Below are positions 18,225-25,681 of a stretch of 34,368 bases of DNA, piece after piece. The notes beneath the pieces were generated by a model. The model did no database searches, was not told the DNA's origin, and worked only from the letters and a program-made list of their open reading frames with translations. The translations under genes and the position numbers were made by a program. The stretch spans positions 1 to 34,368 of the forward strand of contig WUAI01000034.1 of the NCBI GenBank assembly GCA_009827225.1, written 5' to 3'. The number at the start of each line of letters is the position of its first letter. Position 1 is the first letter of the stretch. Origin of the DNA: Flavobacteriaceae bacterium. Its GTDB lineage: Bacteria; Bacteroidota; Bacteroidia; Flavobacteriales; Flavobacteriaceae.

Positions 18225-18258
18225 AAAAAAACCCTCCTTAACGTAATGCTAAGGAGGG
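18225..18258 (-). terminator. Intrinsic terminator of the RNase E/G gene
   Basis: On the minus strand CCCTCCTTA / TAAGGAGGG, a perfect 9-base stem with a 9-base loop, followed by seven T, 35 bases after the rng stop. An ATG right behind the T-run (18224-18222) opens only MPYSEIF and a stop. Confidence 0.9.
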
Positions 18259-18292
18259 TTGTATTTTGACAGTCCGTTGCCAAAGCGTAGGA

Positions 18293-19837
18293 CTATTTTA
18301 TCTTGTTACCGTCTTTATCTAAAAAGTGATATTCAAGATATGTGTAAGCATCTCTAGGTTGAATTTTGACCCATTTTTTGTGCTCCATGAACCATTTGGT
18401 TCGCACAGATGGAAAGCCTTTGGTTAAGAAGGCTGCTATAAAAGGATGTGTGTTTAAAGTGATCTTTTTATAGTCTTTTTTGAAAAGCTTCTCCAGCTCT
18501 TCGGTAATTTTCTGAACCAATACAATGGGAGCTTCAATTTCTTCCGAGTCACCGTTGTTCGGGTTTTCCTCTCGGGTTTTGATATTCACTTCCGGTCGCA
18601 CACGTTGCCGTGTGATCTGGATCAGTCCAAATTTACTAGGTGGGAGAATTTTGTGTTTGGCTTTATCGTCTCGCATTTCCTCCCTGAGGTGGTTATACAA
18701 CTTCTTTCGATTTTCGGCTCGGCCCATATCGATAAAGTCGATCACTATGATACCTCCCATATCCCGAAGTCTTAGCTGTCTCGCAACTTCGCTGGCAGCT
18801 ATTAGATTCACTTCGAGGGCGGTTTCTTCCTGGGTTTTCGATTTGTTACTTCGGTTTCCACTATTCACGTCTATTACGTGAAGAGCTTCGGTATGTTCGA
18901 TCACCAGGTAGGCACCTTTGGCGGCAGAGACGGTTTTACCAAATGAAGTTTTAATCTGTCTTTCAATCCCGAATTTTTCAAAAATCGGAACCTTGGAATC
19001 ATAAAACTTTACAATATTCTCTTGTTTGGGTGCAATTTCTTGCACATAATCTTTTATTTGTAAATAGAGGGTTTCGTCGTCGATATGTATGGCCGAAAAC
19101 TGGTCATTGAACACATCTCTTAATATCGAAGCACCTCGATTTAACTCACTGAGCACCTTACTGGGATGGTGCGCTCCCCGTAGCTTTTTACACATCGCCG
19201 TCCAGCGATCTTTGAGATTTTGCAAATCTCTATCCAGTTCTGCTACTTTTTTACCATCTGCTACAGTCCGTATAATAACCCCAAAACCTTTCGGCTTAAT
19301 GCTTCTAATAAGGCGTTTCAACCTTTCTTTTTCTTCTCGTGTTTCAATTTTCTGAGAAATGGAAACTCTGTCTGAAAACGGAACCAAAACAATATATCGT
19401 CCGGCTATGGAAAGCTCGGAACTAATACGAGGTCCCTTGGTTGAGATGGGTTCTTTTACAATTTGTACCAGAATAGACTGATTGTTTTTGAGGGCGTCAT
19501 TAACGCCACCATGTTTATCAATCTCTTTTTCAAATGGGAAATTCTTTAAAGAGAAATCTCTTAATTTACCTGTGCTTACACGTTTTACAAATTTCAGAAG
19601 GGAGAGTACTTTAGGACCCAAATCATGATAATGCAGAAATGCATCTTTTTCATAACCCACGTTTACAAACGCAGCATTGAGTCCGGGGACAGTTTTCCGA
19701 ATTTTGGCGATAAACACGTCGCCAACCGAAAACTTGCTGTCTTCCTCTTCCTTGTGTAATTCGATTAGTTTTCCATCTTTTAAAAGGGCAAAATCAACTT
19801 CTTGTGAACTGGATCTAACAAATAATTCGTAGCTCAC
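18293..19837 (-). CDS. rng: Ribonuclease E/G
   Basis: Endoribonuclease that cuts single-stranded, 5'-monophosphate RNA in mRNA decay and rRNA/tRNA maturation. From GTG 19837 it has 514 residues, starting MSYELFVRSSSQEVDFALLKDGKLIELH, the normal N-terminus. Visible: an S1 RNA-binding domain (about 25-115, VGDVFIAKIRKTVPGLNAAFVNVGYEKDAFL), the 5'-sensor region, and the DNase I-like catalytic part with HVIDVNSGNRS and IIVIDFIDM (two metal-binding Asp). The RNase E-type C-terminal scaffold is absent, so it is RNase G-like in length. The frame is open upstream to an ATG at 19879, but that would put a hairpin (19853-19867) in the coding region, so GTG is preferred. A terminator follows. Confidence 0.93.
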   Translation of the reverse strand: MSYELFVRSSSQEVDFALLKDGKLIELHKEEEDSKFSVGDVFIAKIRKTVPGLNAAFVNVGYEKDAFLHYHDLGPKVLSLLKFVKRVSTGKLRDFSLKNFPFEKEIDKHGGVNDALKNNQSILVQIVKEPISTKGPRISSELSIAGRYIVLVPFSDRVSISQKIETREEKERLKRLIRSIKPKGFGVIIRTVADGKKVAELDRDLQNLKDRWTAMCKKLRGAHHPSKVLSELNRGASILRDVFNDQFSAIHIDDETLYLQIKDYVQEIAPKQENIVKFYDSKVPIFEKFGIERQIKTSFGKTVSAAKGAYLVIEHTEALHVIDVNSGNRSNKSKTQEETALEVNLIAASEVARQLRLRDMGGIIVIDFIDMGRAENRKKLYNHLREEMRDDKAKHKILPPSKFGLIQITRQRVRPEVNIKTREENPNNGDSEEIEAPIVLVQKITEELEKLFKKDYKKITLNTHPFIAAFLTKGFPSVRTKWFMEHKKWVKIQPRDAYTYLEYHFLDKDGNKIK

Positions 19838-19956
19838 GTTACATGATTTATATCCGCCCGAGGCGGATGGATTAAACAATATTTTATCACAGGATTTAAC
19901 CGCAAATTATGCGGTTTGGTTAAACCTGTAGAAATTTCGGATCAACCCGAAATTTC
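19838..19956 (-). promoter_or_regulatory. Structured leader of the RNase E/G gene
   Basis: Read on the minus strand, three consecutive hairpins precede the GTG: a perfect 10-base stem GAAATTTCGG/CCGAAATTTC (19931-19956, 6-base loop); an imperfect long stem whose core is AACCGC/GCGGTT (19898-19916) extended by TTT/AAA and ACAGG/CCTGT; and TCCGCC/GGCGGA (19853-19867) about 16 bases before the start. No clear promoter box was found in the region. RNase E is known in E. coli to control its own mRNA through leader hairpins; a similar role here is inference. Confidence 0.45.
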
Positions 19957-19995
19957 ATTTTTCAAAGAACGATTTGTTTTTTTACTTCTTAAATG

Positions 19996-20023
19996 AAAAA
20001 AGTAGTTATGAAAACTACTTTTT
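19996..20023 (-). terminator. Terminator of the small basic peptide gene
   Basis: On the minus strand AAAAAGTAGTT / AACTACTTTTTT with a 5-base loop, ending in a run of T; the stop codon TAG of the 29-residue gene is within the 5' arm. The A/T flanks are symmetric, so it could act on both strands. Confidence 0.65.
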
Positions 20024-20104
20024 CTTATGGCGGTTAGCGCGTCTTCTTTTTTTACGCTTATGCGTTGCAACCTTATGTCTTTTTCTTTTCTTACCGCTGG
20101 GCAT
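20015..20104 (-). CDS. 29-residue Lys/Arg-rich peptide (possible ribosome-associated protein)
   Basis: A very short gene starting MPSGKKRKRHKVATHKRKK and ending ANRHKKK: 20 of its 29 residues are Lys, Arg or His. The same kind of tiny basic protein is, to my knowledge, common in Bacteroidota genomes and usually left as hypothetical; composition suggests rRNA or nucleic-acid binding like the smallest ribosomal proteins. It lies 41 bases after the HU gene on the same strand and has its own terminator. The open frame, ATG start and terminator placement support a real gene; the role is inference. Confidence 0.7.
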   Translation of the reverse strand: MPSGKKRKRHKVATHKRKKRRRANRHKKK

Positions 20105-20145
20105 ACTAGAGTTCGTTTATTTTCCGAAACCGGAATTGGTTATAG

Positions 20146-20436
20146 TTACTTTACCTCCACGTTAGATTTTACTCCTTCAACAAATATTTTTGCAGGTTTG
20201 AAGGCTGGAATATTGTGAGCAGGTATTTTAATAGTTGTATTCTTTGAAATATTTCTACCGGTTTTTTCTGCTCTTTTCTTGATAATGAAGCTTCCAAAAC
20301 CTCTTAGATAAACGTTGTCTCCACTTTCTAGTGAATTCTTTACTTCGCTCATGAAGGATTCAACGGTAGCTTGTACATCACCTTTTTCCATTCCTAATTT
20401 TTCTGAGATCTTTGCTACGATATCTGCTTTTGTCAT
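20146..20436 (-). CDS. hup: HU/IHF-family DNA-binding protein
   Basis: Small histone-like protein that bends and compacts DNA. 96 residues: MTKADIVAKISEKLGMEKGDVQATVESFMSEVKNSL is the helical dimer body, LRGFGSFIIKKRAEKTGRNISKN the beta-arm base with the GFG(S/T)F signature, and IPAHNIPAFKPAK the arm return with the conserved PAFKP(A/G)K. A strong promoter (20499-20531, minus) precedes it. Divergent from mutY. Confidence 0.95.
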   Translation of the reverse strand: MTKADIVAKISEKLGMEKGDVQATVESFMSEVKNSLESGDNVYLRGFGSFIIKKRAEKTGRNISKNTTIKIPAHNIPAFKPAKIFVEGVKSNVEVK

Positions 20437-20498
20437 TTAATGTGGGTTTTAAAATTAATAATGTGTAATCAAATTTGGTTTGTTTTTTTTCAAGACGG

Positions 20499-20531
20499 CA
20501 AATATAACGATTTTAATATCAAAAATTCAAA
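20499..20531 (-). promoter_or_regulatory. Promoter for the HU gene
   Basis: On the minus strand TTTG (20531-20528), 21 bases, then TATATTTG (20506-20499), a good match to the Bacteroidota consensus. The predicted leader is about 55-60 bases. Confidence 0.6.
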
Positions 20532-20564
20532 TCGTAATCTATTAAAATATAATTAGATAACGGC

Positions 20565-20572
20565 TACCTTTA
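20565..20572 (+). promoter_or_regulatory. Candidate -7 box adjoining the mutY start codon
   Basis: TACCTTTA (one mismatch to TAnnTTTG) begins 12 bases before the mutY ATG, implying little or no leader. No clear -33 TTG. Confidence 0.3.
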
Positions 20573-20576
20573 TGAA

Positions 20577-21644
20577 ATGCTAAAAATTAACACTTTTTTC
20601 ACTAAAAACCTCATAACGTGGTACTTACAAAATAAACGTGATTTGCCTTGGCGCCAAACGAGGGATCCGTATAAAATTTGGCTTTCAGAAATCATTCTTC
20701 AACAAACAAGGGTGGCGCAGGGAATGCCATATTACGAAAGTTTCGAAGCGCGCTTTCCCACGGTGCAGGACCTGGCGGAAGCCACGGAGGAAGAAGTGCT
20801 TAAACTTTGGCAGGGACTGGGTTATTATTCCCGGGCTAGGAATCTTCATTTCACAGCGAAATACATCACACAAGAACTCCAGGGAAAGTTTCCGGATTCC
20901 TTTCAAGGATTGTTGGAGTTAAAAGGAGTAGGTGATTATACCGCCAGTGCCATTGCTTCTATTTGTTTCGATTTGCCCACTGCCGTAGTGGACGGAAATG
21001 TTTATCGTGTGCTGTCCCGGGTATTTGGAGTAGAGACTGCTATTAATTCTTCCGCGGGGATAAGGGAGTTTAAAGAACTTGCTCAACAATTGATCGACCC
21101 TGAACAACCCGGAACTTTCAACCAGGCCATCATGGAGTTTGGAGCCCGTCATTGCGTTCCGCAGAATCCGAAATGTGACGCATGTATATTTAGATCCGAT
21201 TGCGTCGCCTACCGGGAATCTAAAGTGGCGGTTCTTCCTGTCAAGATCAAAAAGACCCGGCTGAGAAAGCATCACTTCAATTATATCGTTCCCATTTCAG
21301 AAGACAATAAAAGCCTGTTGCAACAGCGCACAGAAAAAGGTATCTGGCAAAACTTATATCAGTTCCCGCTGGTGGAAACTTCTGAAGAGGTGGGAAGTGC
21401 CGAGTTACAACGCCAATCGGAATTTCAGAATATTTCAGAAAAACTGAAACTACGCCCTCCTGTCCTCTACAATGACGATATTATTGTTCACAAGCTGTCT
21501 CATAAACATCTGTATACCAAATTTTGGATCGCAGAGTCTGAATCATTGCATGACGAGGCCGTTAGTTATGATAGAATTCATCGCCTTCCGGTACCGAGAC
21601 TTATTGCAAAGTTTATTTCAGAATTTCCTCCTTTCAACAACTAA
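20577..21644 (+). CDS. mutY: A/G-specific adenine DNA glycosylase
   Basis: Removes adenine mispaired with 8-oxoguanine in base excision repair. 355 residues: LPWR near residue 23, SEIILQQTRV with the catalytic Glu (about E38), helix-hairpin-helix LKGVGDYTASAIASI (115-129), the catalytic Asp in VVDGNVYRVLSR (D139), the [4Fe-4S] cluster C-x6-C-x2-C-x5-C (C193, C200, C203, C209), and a C-terminal NUDIX-like 8-oxoG recognition domain (about 230-350) with KGIWQNLYQFPL and KLSHKHLYTKFW. First gene of the conserved flavobacterial block mutY-ssb-gldE-gldD. Confidence 0.97.
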   Translation: MLKINTFFTKNLITWYLQNKRDLPWRQTRDPYKIWLSEIILQQTRVAQGMPYYESFEARFPTVQDLAEATEEEVLKLWQGLGYYSRARNLHFTAKYITQELQGKFPDSFQGLLELKGVGDYTASAIASICFDLPTAVVDGNVYRVLSRVFGVETAINSSAGIREFKELAQQLIDPEQPGTFNQAIMEFGARHCVPQNPKCDACIFRSDCVAYRESKVAVLPVKIKKTRLRKHHFNYIVPISEDNKSLLQQRTEKGIWQNLYQFPLVETSEEVGSAELQRQSEFQNISEKLKLRPPVLYNDDIIVHKLSHKHLYTKFWIAESESLHDEAVSYDRIHRLPVPRLIAKFISEFPPFNN

Positions 21645-21672
21645 AAATTAGTTATATTTAGAATGCAAAACA

Positions 21673-21680
21673 TACCTTTG
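21673..21680 (+). promoter_or_regulatory. -7 box for ssb-gldE-gldD
   Basis: TACCTTTG matches TAnnTTTG exactly, 33 bases before the ssb ATG, followed by GCGAAA. The -33 region (about 21650) has no clear TTG. Confidence 0.4.
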
Positions 21681-21705
21681 CGAAAATAATAGAAGCGGAA
21701 AAATT

Positions 21706-22167
21706 ATGAGCGGAACATTGAATAAGGTGATGCTGATCGGGCACACCGGGGACGAAGTAAAAATGACCTATTTTGAAGGAGGAGGATGTATTGGGCGTTT
21801 TCCACTTGCTACCAATGAAACATACACCAATCGAACTACTGGTGAAAAAGTGAGCAATACCGAATGGCACAACATCGTGGTTCGAAATAAGGGTGCCGAA
21901 ATTTGCGAGAAGTATCTGAAAAAAGGAGATAAGGTGTATATCGAAGGGCGTATCAAAACCCGTAAATGGCAGGACGACCAGGGAAATGATCGTTATAGCA
22001 CTGAAATACAGTGTACAGACTTTACCTTCCTCACACCTAAGACTGAAAGTGGAATGCCACAGTCTGCGACTCCGAGTATGAATACGCCACAGGCAGCACC
22101 GGCAAGCAGTACCCCTAATCCTGTGCAGGAACCTATTGGGGAGGAAGACGACGATCTTCCGTTTTAA
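21706..22167 (+). CDS. ssb: Single-stranded DNA-binding protein
   Basis: Coats single-stranded DNA in replication and repair. 153 residues: OB-fold (1-110) starting MSGTLNKVMLIGHTGDEVKM, with TEWHNIVV and YIEGRIKTRKWQD, then a flexible Pro/Ala/Gln-rich linker (about 115-143) and the acidic tip EEDDDLPF that recruits partner proteins. gldE follows after 21 bases. Confidence 0.97.
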   Translation: MSGTLNKVMLIGHTGDEVKMTYFEGGGCIGRFPLATNETYTNRTTGEKVSNTEWHNIVVRNKGAEICEKYLKKGDKVYIEGRIKTRKWQDDQGNDRYSTEIQCTDFTFLTPKTESGMPQSATPSMNTPQAAPASSTPNPVQEPIGEEDDDLPF

Positions 22168-22188
22168 TGTTTAACTAAACGTACGATA

Positions 22189-23493
22189 TTGGACATAGAG
22201 CCTCCTAGTTTACTGTTCATCTCTCTTCTTAGTATTACCCACATTACAAGTATCGTAGTGCTATTTGTTTTGCTGATATGTTCAGCCCTGATCTCAGGAG
22301 CTGAAGTAGCTTTCTTTTCCTTGTCTGCCACCGATTTGCATCCGTCCGAAGATAATAGTCCCTCCAAGCGACTGGTCCTGGTAGAAAAGTTATTGTCCAA
22401 ACCGAAAAAGTTACTGGCGACTATCCTGGTGGCTAATAATCTTATTAACATCGCGATCGTATTACTGTTTGCGTCATTAACACCTCTCTTCTTTGACGGT
22501 ATTGGTAATCCACAATTAAAGTTCGTGGTGGAAGTGATCGTCGTGACCTTCCTTATTTTGCTTTTCGGTGAGATTCTTCCTAAGATCTATGCGAGCAGAA
22601 ATAAGGTTTCGTTCTCGTCTTTCATGGCATACCCAATCACGGTATTGAATCGATTGTTCAGTCCGTTGAATGTGCCGATGAGAGCGGCAACGCTGTTCAT
22701 TGAAGATAAATTCGGGAAGCAGAAGACGAACCTCAGTGTGGATCAATTATCACAAGCATTAGAGCTTACTTCGGAAGAAGATACCACACAGGAAGAACAG
22801 AAAATTCTTCAGGGGATCGTCACCTTTGGGAATACGGATACAAAAAATGTGATGCGTCCCAGGATGGATATTTTTGCGCTGAACGAAGAAACTCCTTTTA
22901 AAGATATTATGCCCGATATCATTTCGAACGGATACTCGAGAATTCCGGTTTTCAAGGATAATATTGATTCGATCACCGGGGTGCTCTATGTGAAGGACCT
23001 TTTACCCTATTTCGATCGAACGAATTTTGACTGGGTTTCGCTGAAAAGAGAAGCGTATTTTGTTCCAGAGAACAAGAAATTGGATGATTTGCTAAACGAA
23101 TTCAAGGATCGTAAAATGCATCTCGCCATCGTTGTGGACGAATATGGTGGAACGAGCGGACTTATTTCCCTTGAAGATATTTTGGAGGAAATAGTGGGTG
23201 AGATCAGTGATGAGTTCGATGACGATGATCTGATATATTCCAAACTGGACGAACAGACCTATGTATTTGAAGGCAAAACACCAATCAAGGACTTTTACAA
23301 AGTGATTAAGCTTCAGGACAATAAGATTTTTGAAGAGGCTAAAGGCGAAGCCGAAACGCTTGCCGGTTTCCTCTTGGAAATTTCAAAAGGATTCCCTCGA
23401 CAGAAAGAAGTAATAAACTTTCACAATTTTGCGTTTACCATTGAGGCCTTTGAGAATAAGCGCATCAAACAAATTAAACTTTCGATTTCCTGA
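22189..23493 (+). CDS. gldE: Gliding motility-associated membrane protein GldE (CBS/CorC-HlyC family)
   Basis: 434-residue inner-membrane protein. TTG start (MDIEPPSLLF). The N-terminal DUF21/CNNM region has membrane segments near 20-45 (LFVLLICSALISGAEVAFFSLS), 77-100 and 107-130 (VIVVTFLILLFGEILPKIYA). A CBS pair follows at about 200-330 (VMRPRMDIFAL, NGYSRIPVFKDNIDSITGVLYVKDLL, KMHLAIVVDEYGGTSGLISLEDILEEIVGEI), then a CorC/HlyC domain to the end. GldE is known to support gliding in Flavobacterium and to act with the lipoprotein GldD, whose gene follows after 3 bases. Exact function in T9SS/gliding is unresolved. Confidence 0.93.
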   Translation: MDIEPPSLLFISLLSITHITSIVVLFVLLICSALISGAEVAFFSLSATDLHPSEDNSPSKRLVLVEKLLSKPKKLLATILVANNLINIAIVLLFASLTPLFFDGIGNPQLKFVVEVIVVTFLILLFGEILPKIYASRNKVSFSSFMAYPITVLNRLFSPLNVPMRAATLFIEDKFGKQKTNLSVDQLSQALELTSEEDTTQEEQKILQGIVTFGNTDTKNVMRPRMDIFALNEETPFKDIMPDIISNGYSRIPVFKDNIDSITGVLYVKDLLPYFDRTNFDWVSLKREAYFVPENKKLDDLLNEFKDRKMHLAIVVDEYGGTSGLISLEDILEEIVGEISDEFDDDDLIYSKLDEQTYVFEGKTPIKDFYKVIKLQDNKIFEEAKGEAETLAGFLLEISKGFPRQKEVINFHNFAFTIEAFENKRIKQIKLSIS

Positions 23494-23496
23494 TTT

Positions 23497-24051
23497 ATGA
23501 GGATCTTGTTGTACATCCTTGTTGCTACTTTTCTTTTATCCTGCGGAGAGGAAGTGGTGGTAAAACCAGCGGCTAAGCTGCGATTGGAATATGCGGTTCC
23601 GGAATATGAAATCACAGCCGAGGATTGCCCTTTTGAGTTTGCGAAGAACGAAAATGCCCGTTTGGTTCGTAAAACGGGTTGCGATGTGAATATTCATTAT
23701 CCTAAAATGCAGGCGACTTTGTATCTCACCTATCAAAAAGTAGAGCAGAATAACCTGAACGACCTTTTAAAAGACTCACAAAAACTTACCTACGATCACA
23801 CGATTAAGGCAAATGAAATTCTCGAACAACCCAGGGTGGATACGGTAAACAAGGTGTTTGGGATGTTTTATATGATCAATGGAGATGCGGCCACACAGTC
23901 GCAGTTTTATGTGACGGACAGCCTGAATCACTTTGTGAATGGATCGTTGTACTTCGAGAGTAAGCCTAATTTTGATTCAATCTATCCTGCAGTAGTGTAT
24001 CTTCGGGACGACATCCGGAGGATCATGGAAACCATCGAATGGAAGAATTAA
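23497..24051 (+). CDS. gldD: Gliding motility lipoprotein GldD
   Basis: 184 residues with signal peptide MRILLYILVATFLLSCGEE and lipobox LLSC (Cys 16), so a membrane-anchored lipoprotein. Family features: Y-x-(V/I)-PEYEIT, CPFEFAKNENAR, CDVNIHYPKMQATLYLTY, and the C-terminal FGMFYMINGDAATQSQFYVTDS and NHFVNGSLYF-x-(S/A)-x-PN-x-DSIYP. GldD is needed for gliding and for proper T9SS function in Flavobacterium. It forms an operon with gldE (3-base gap). Confidence 0.93.
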   Translation: MRILLYILVATFLLSCGEEVVVKPAAKLRLEYAVPEYEITAEDCPFEFAKNENARLVRKTGCDVNIHYPKMQATLYLTYQKVEQNNLNDLLKDSQKLTYDHTIKANEILEQPRVDTVNKVFGMFYMINGDAATQSQFYVTDSLNHFVNGSLYFESKPNFDSIYPAVVYLRDDIRRIMETIEWKN

Positions 24052-24115
24052 CGGGTAGTTTCTTTTTGTTATTACTGAATATTTAAAATCTATCAAACGC
24101 AACCAGGCAATAGAT

Positions 24116-24123
24116 TAATTTTG
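24116..24123 (+). promoter_or_regulatory. -7 box deciding the start of the EamA exporter gene
   Basis: TAATTTTG (exact TAnnTTTG) covers the TTG at 24121 where the open frame begins, so that codon cannot be the start. Transcription from about 24128 leaves GTG 24139 as the first usable start. Confidence 0.45.
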
Positions 24124-24138
24124 CCGAATTTTGCTGCC

Positions 24139-25014
24139 GTGAGCACGCAGCATCTCAAATGGATTTACCTCTTCATTCTTTCCGTAATCTGGGGAAGTTC
24201 CTTCATTTTGATAAAGAAAGGATTGGTGGGCCTGACCGATTATCAGCTGGGGTCATTACGGATCGTTCTTACTTCGATCTTTTTATTTTCAGTAGGATTT
24301 AAAAGTATTCGTCAGATCCAAAAGAAACACTGGATCTGGGTAGCCATTTCCGGATTTGTAAGCTCATTTTTTCCACCTTTTCTCTTTGCAATGGCGCAAA
24401 ATCATATCGATAGTGCGGTCGCATCCATTCTCAATTCATTAACTCCGTTGGCCACTGTTGCTGTAGGGGTTCTAATATTTAAAATACTGAGTACTCGCCG
24501 ACAGATTTTAGGGGTGATCGTGGGACTCCTGGGAACGCTGATGCTCATCATTGCCGGTGCCGATTTCAATCCCGATCAAAATTACTGGTACAGCACCTTG
24601 ATCATCTTAGCGACTATTGGATATGCTTTGAATGTCAACATAATTAAGAAACACCTAAGTGATATTAGCGCATTGGCTGTAACCACGGGGAATTTCATAT
24701 TTATTGTGATCCCGGCATTTGTGATCCTTTATATGTCTGGTTTCTTCGAAAGTATTTGGAATGATCAGGCCATGCAGTTGTCCTTTATGTATGTTGCCAT
24801 TTTATCGCTCTTTGGAACCGCGATCGCAAAGGTAATTTTCAATAAACTGGTACAAATAGCGAGTCCGGTTTTTGCATCTTCTGTTACGTATACAATGCCG
24901 ATAGTGGCTGTGGTCTGGGGAATCGTGGATGGTGAAAAGTTTGGATTGCTTCAAATCTTTGCGGCAGGCGTCATTTTATTTGGGGTGTTTCTGTCCAATA
25001 AAAGGACTGCCTGA
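24139..25014 (+). CDS. EamA/DMT-family membrane exporter
   Basis: About 291 residues from GTG 24139 (VSTQHLKWIYLFILSVIWGSS). Ten hydrophobic segments in two homologous halves, the drug/metabolite transporter fold. The N-terminal WGSSFILIKKGL and R-x-(V/I)-LTSIFLF are EamA hallmarks, as are the second-half ALFGTAIAKVIFNKLVQ-like segment and PIVAVVWGIVDGE near the end. Likely effluxes a metabolite such as an amino acid; substrate unknown. Confidence 0.88.
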   Translation: MSTQHLKWIYLFILSVIWGSSFILIKKGLVGLTDYQLGSLRIVLTSIFLFSVGFKSIRQIQKKHWIWVAISGFVSSFFPPFLFAMAQNHIDSAVASILNSLTPLATVAVGVLIFKILSTRRQILGVIVGLLGTLMLIIAGADFNPDQNYWYSTLIILATIGYALNVNIIKKHLSDISALAVTTGNFIFIVIPAFVILYMSGFFESIWNDQAMQLSFMYVAILSLFGTAIAKVIFNKLVQIASPVFASSVTYTMPIVAVVWGIVDGEKFGLLQIFAAGVILFGVFLSNKRTA

Positions 25015-25088
25015 TCTTATTATTTACTGAATATCAATAAATTCTGAAATTTTTTTACGAAATTTAGGTATAACAAATCCTTGGCGCC

Positions 25089-25526
25089 ATGGGAAAATAT
25101 TATACCAAATACGGAGTCGGAATAGCCACCCTAATGATTGCATATTTTATGTTGACCAAACTTATTGGCCTGCATCAGTACCCAATTTTGAGTGCCTTGA
25201 ATGGTGTATTTATAGGGGGAGGAATCTTTTACGCCATACGGAATTACAAAAAGTCTTCGAGTAGTTTCAAATATCAGGATGGTTTCCAGATAGGTTTGTT
25301 TGCAGGTGTTCTTGCCACCATGATCTTTTCAGCCTTTATGGCCATCTATATCTTTCAGATCGATAAACAGTTTGCTACCGCCATTCTGGATTCCTGGAAC
25401 TTAAATTTCAATAAAGGCTCTTTGATCCTAATTATATCGCTTATCATCATGGGCTTGTCTACATCGTTTGTTCTTACGCTGGCATTCATGCAACTGCTGA
25501 AGGAATCATGGAATCCAAAGGCCTGA
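25089..25526 (+). CDS. DUF4199-like membrane protein
   Basis: 145 residues, four predicted membrane helices: VGIATLMIAYFMLTKLIGL, LNGVFIGGGIFYAIRNYK, IGLFAGVLATMIFSAFMAIYIF and LILIISLIIMGLSTSFVLTLAFMQLL. The YKKSSSSFKYQDGFQ-G loop after helix 2 is typical of DUF4199 proteins, common in Bacteroidota and of unknown function. Stands alone, upstream of the rplU promoter. Confidence 0.72.
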   Translation: MGKYYTKYGVGIATLMIAYFMLTKLIGLHQYPILSALNGVFIGGGIFYAIRNYKKSSSSFKYQDGFQIGLFAGVLATMIFSAFMAIYIFQIDKQFATAILDSWNLNFNKGSLILIISLIIMGLSTSFVLTLAFMQLLKESWNPKA

Positions 25527-25530
25527 TTAT

Positions 25531-25558
25531 CCAAAGGTTTTAGTTCAAAAAACCTTTT
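25531..25558 (+). terminator. Possible terminator of the DUF4199-like gene
   Basis: AAAGGTTTT (25533-25541) / AAAACCTTT form an A/T-rich stem 7 bases after the stop. The T-run is short and the 3' arm overlaps the -33 element of the rplU promoter, so termination here is only tentative. Confidence 0.35.
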
Positions 25559-25586
25559 GCCATTAACATATTAAGAATTATATTTG
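25557..25586 (+). promoter_or_regulatory. Promoter for rplU-rpmA
   Basis: TTTTG ending at 25559 (TTG 25557-25559), 19 bases, then TATATTTG (25579-25586): the best consensus match in the window. The transcription start is expected near 25592, within or just before the leader hairpin. Confidence 0.7.
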
Positions 25587-25588
25587 CA

Positions 25589-25631
25589 CCCGCCTTCGCG
25601 GACACGGTCCGCTTCGGCGGGCAAAGGCCCG
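25589..25631 (+). promoter_or_regulatory. rplU leader with two mutually exclusive hairpins
   Basis: Hairpin 1 is a perfect inverted repeat: CCCGCC (25589-25594), GCGGAC (25598-25603), loop ACG, GTCCGC (25607-25612), GGCGGG (25616-25621), with TTC facing TTC between the arms. Hairpin 2 is CGGGC (25618-25622) / GCCCG (25627-25631) with an AAAG loop. Four bases of the hairpin 1 3' arm are needed by hairpin 2, so only one can form fully. Ribosomal protein leaders often bind their own product; that use here is inference. If transcription starts near 25592, the first bases of arm 1 are lost, which shortens but does not abolish it. Confidence 0.45.
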
Positions 25632-25681
25632 AAGAAACAAGGTGGTATAAATTTGAAACAAATAAATTAAACGTTTACGCT

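Noticed and set aside
19838-19879. ATG start at 19879 for RNase E/G
   Set aside because: It would add 14 residues (MFNPSASGGYKSCN) not seen in the family and place a GC hairpin in the coding sequence; GTG 19837 matches the family N-terminus.
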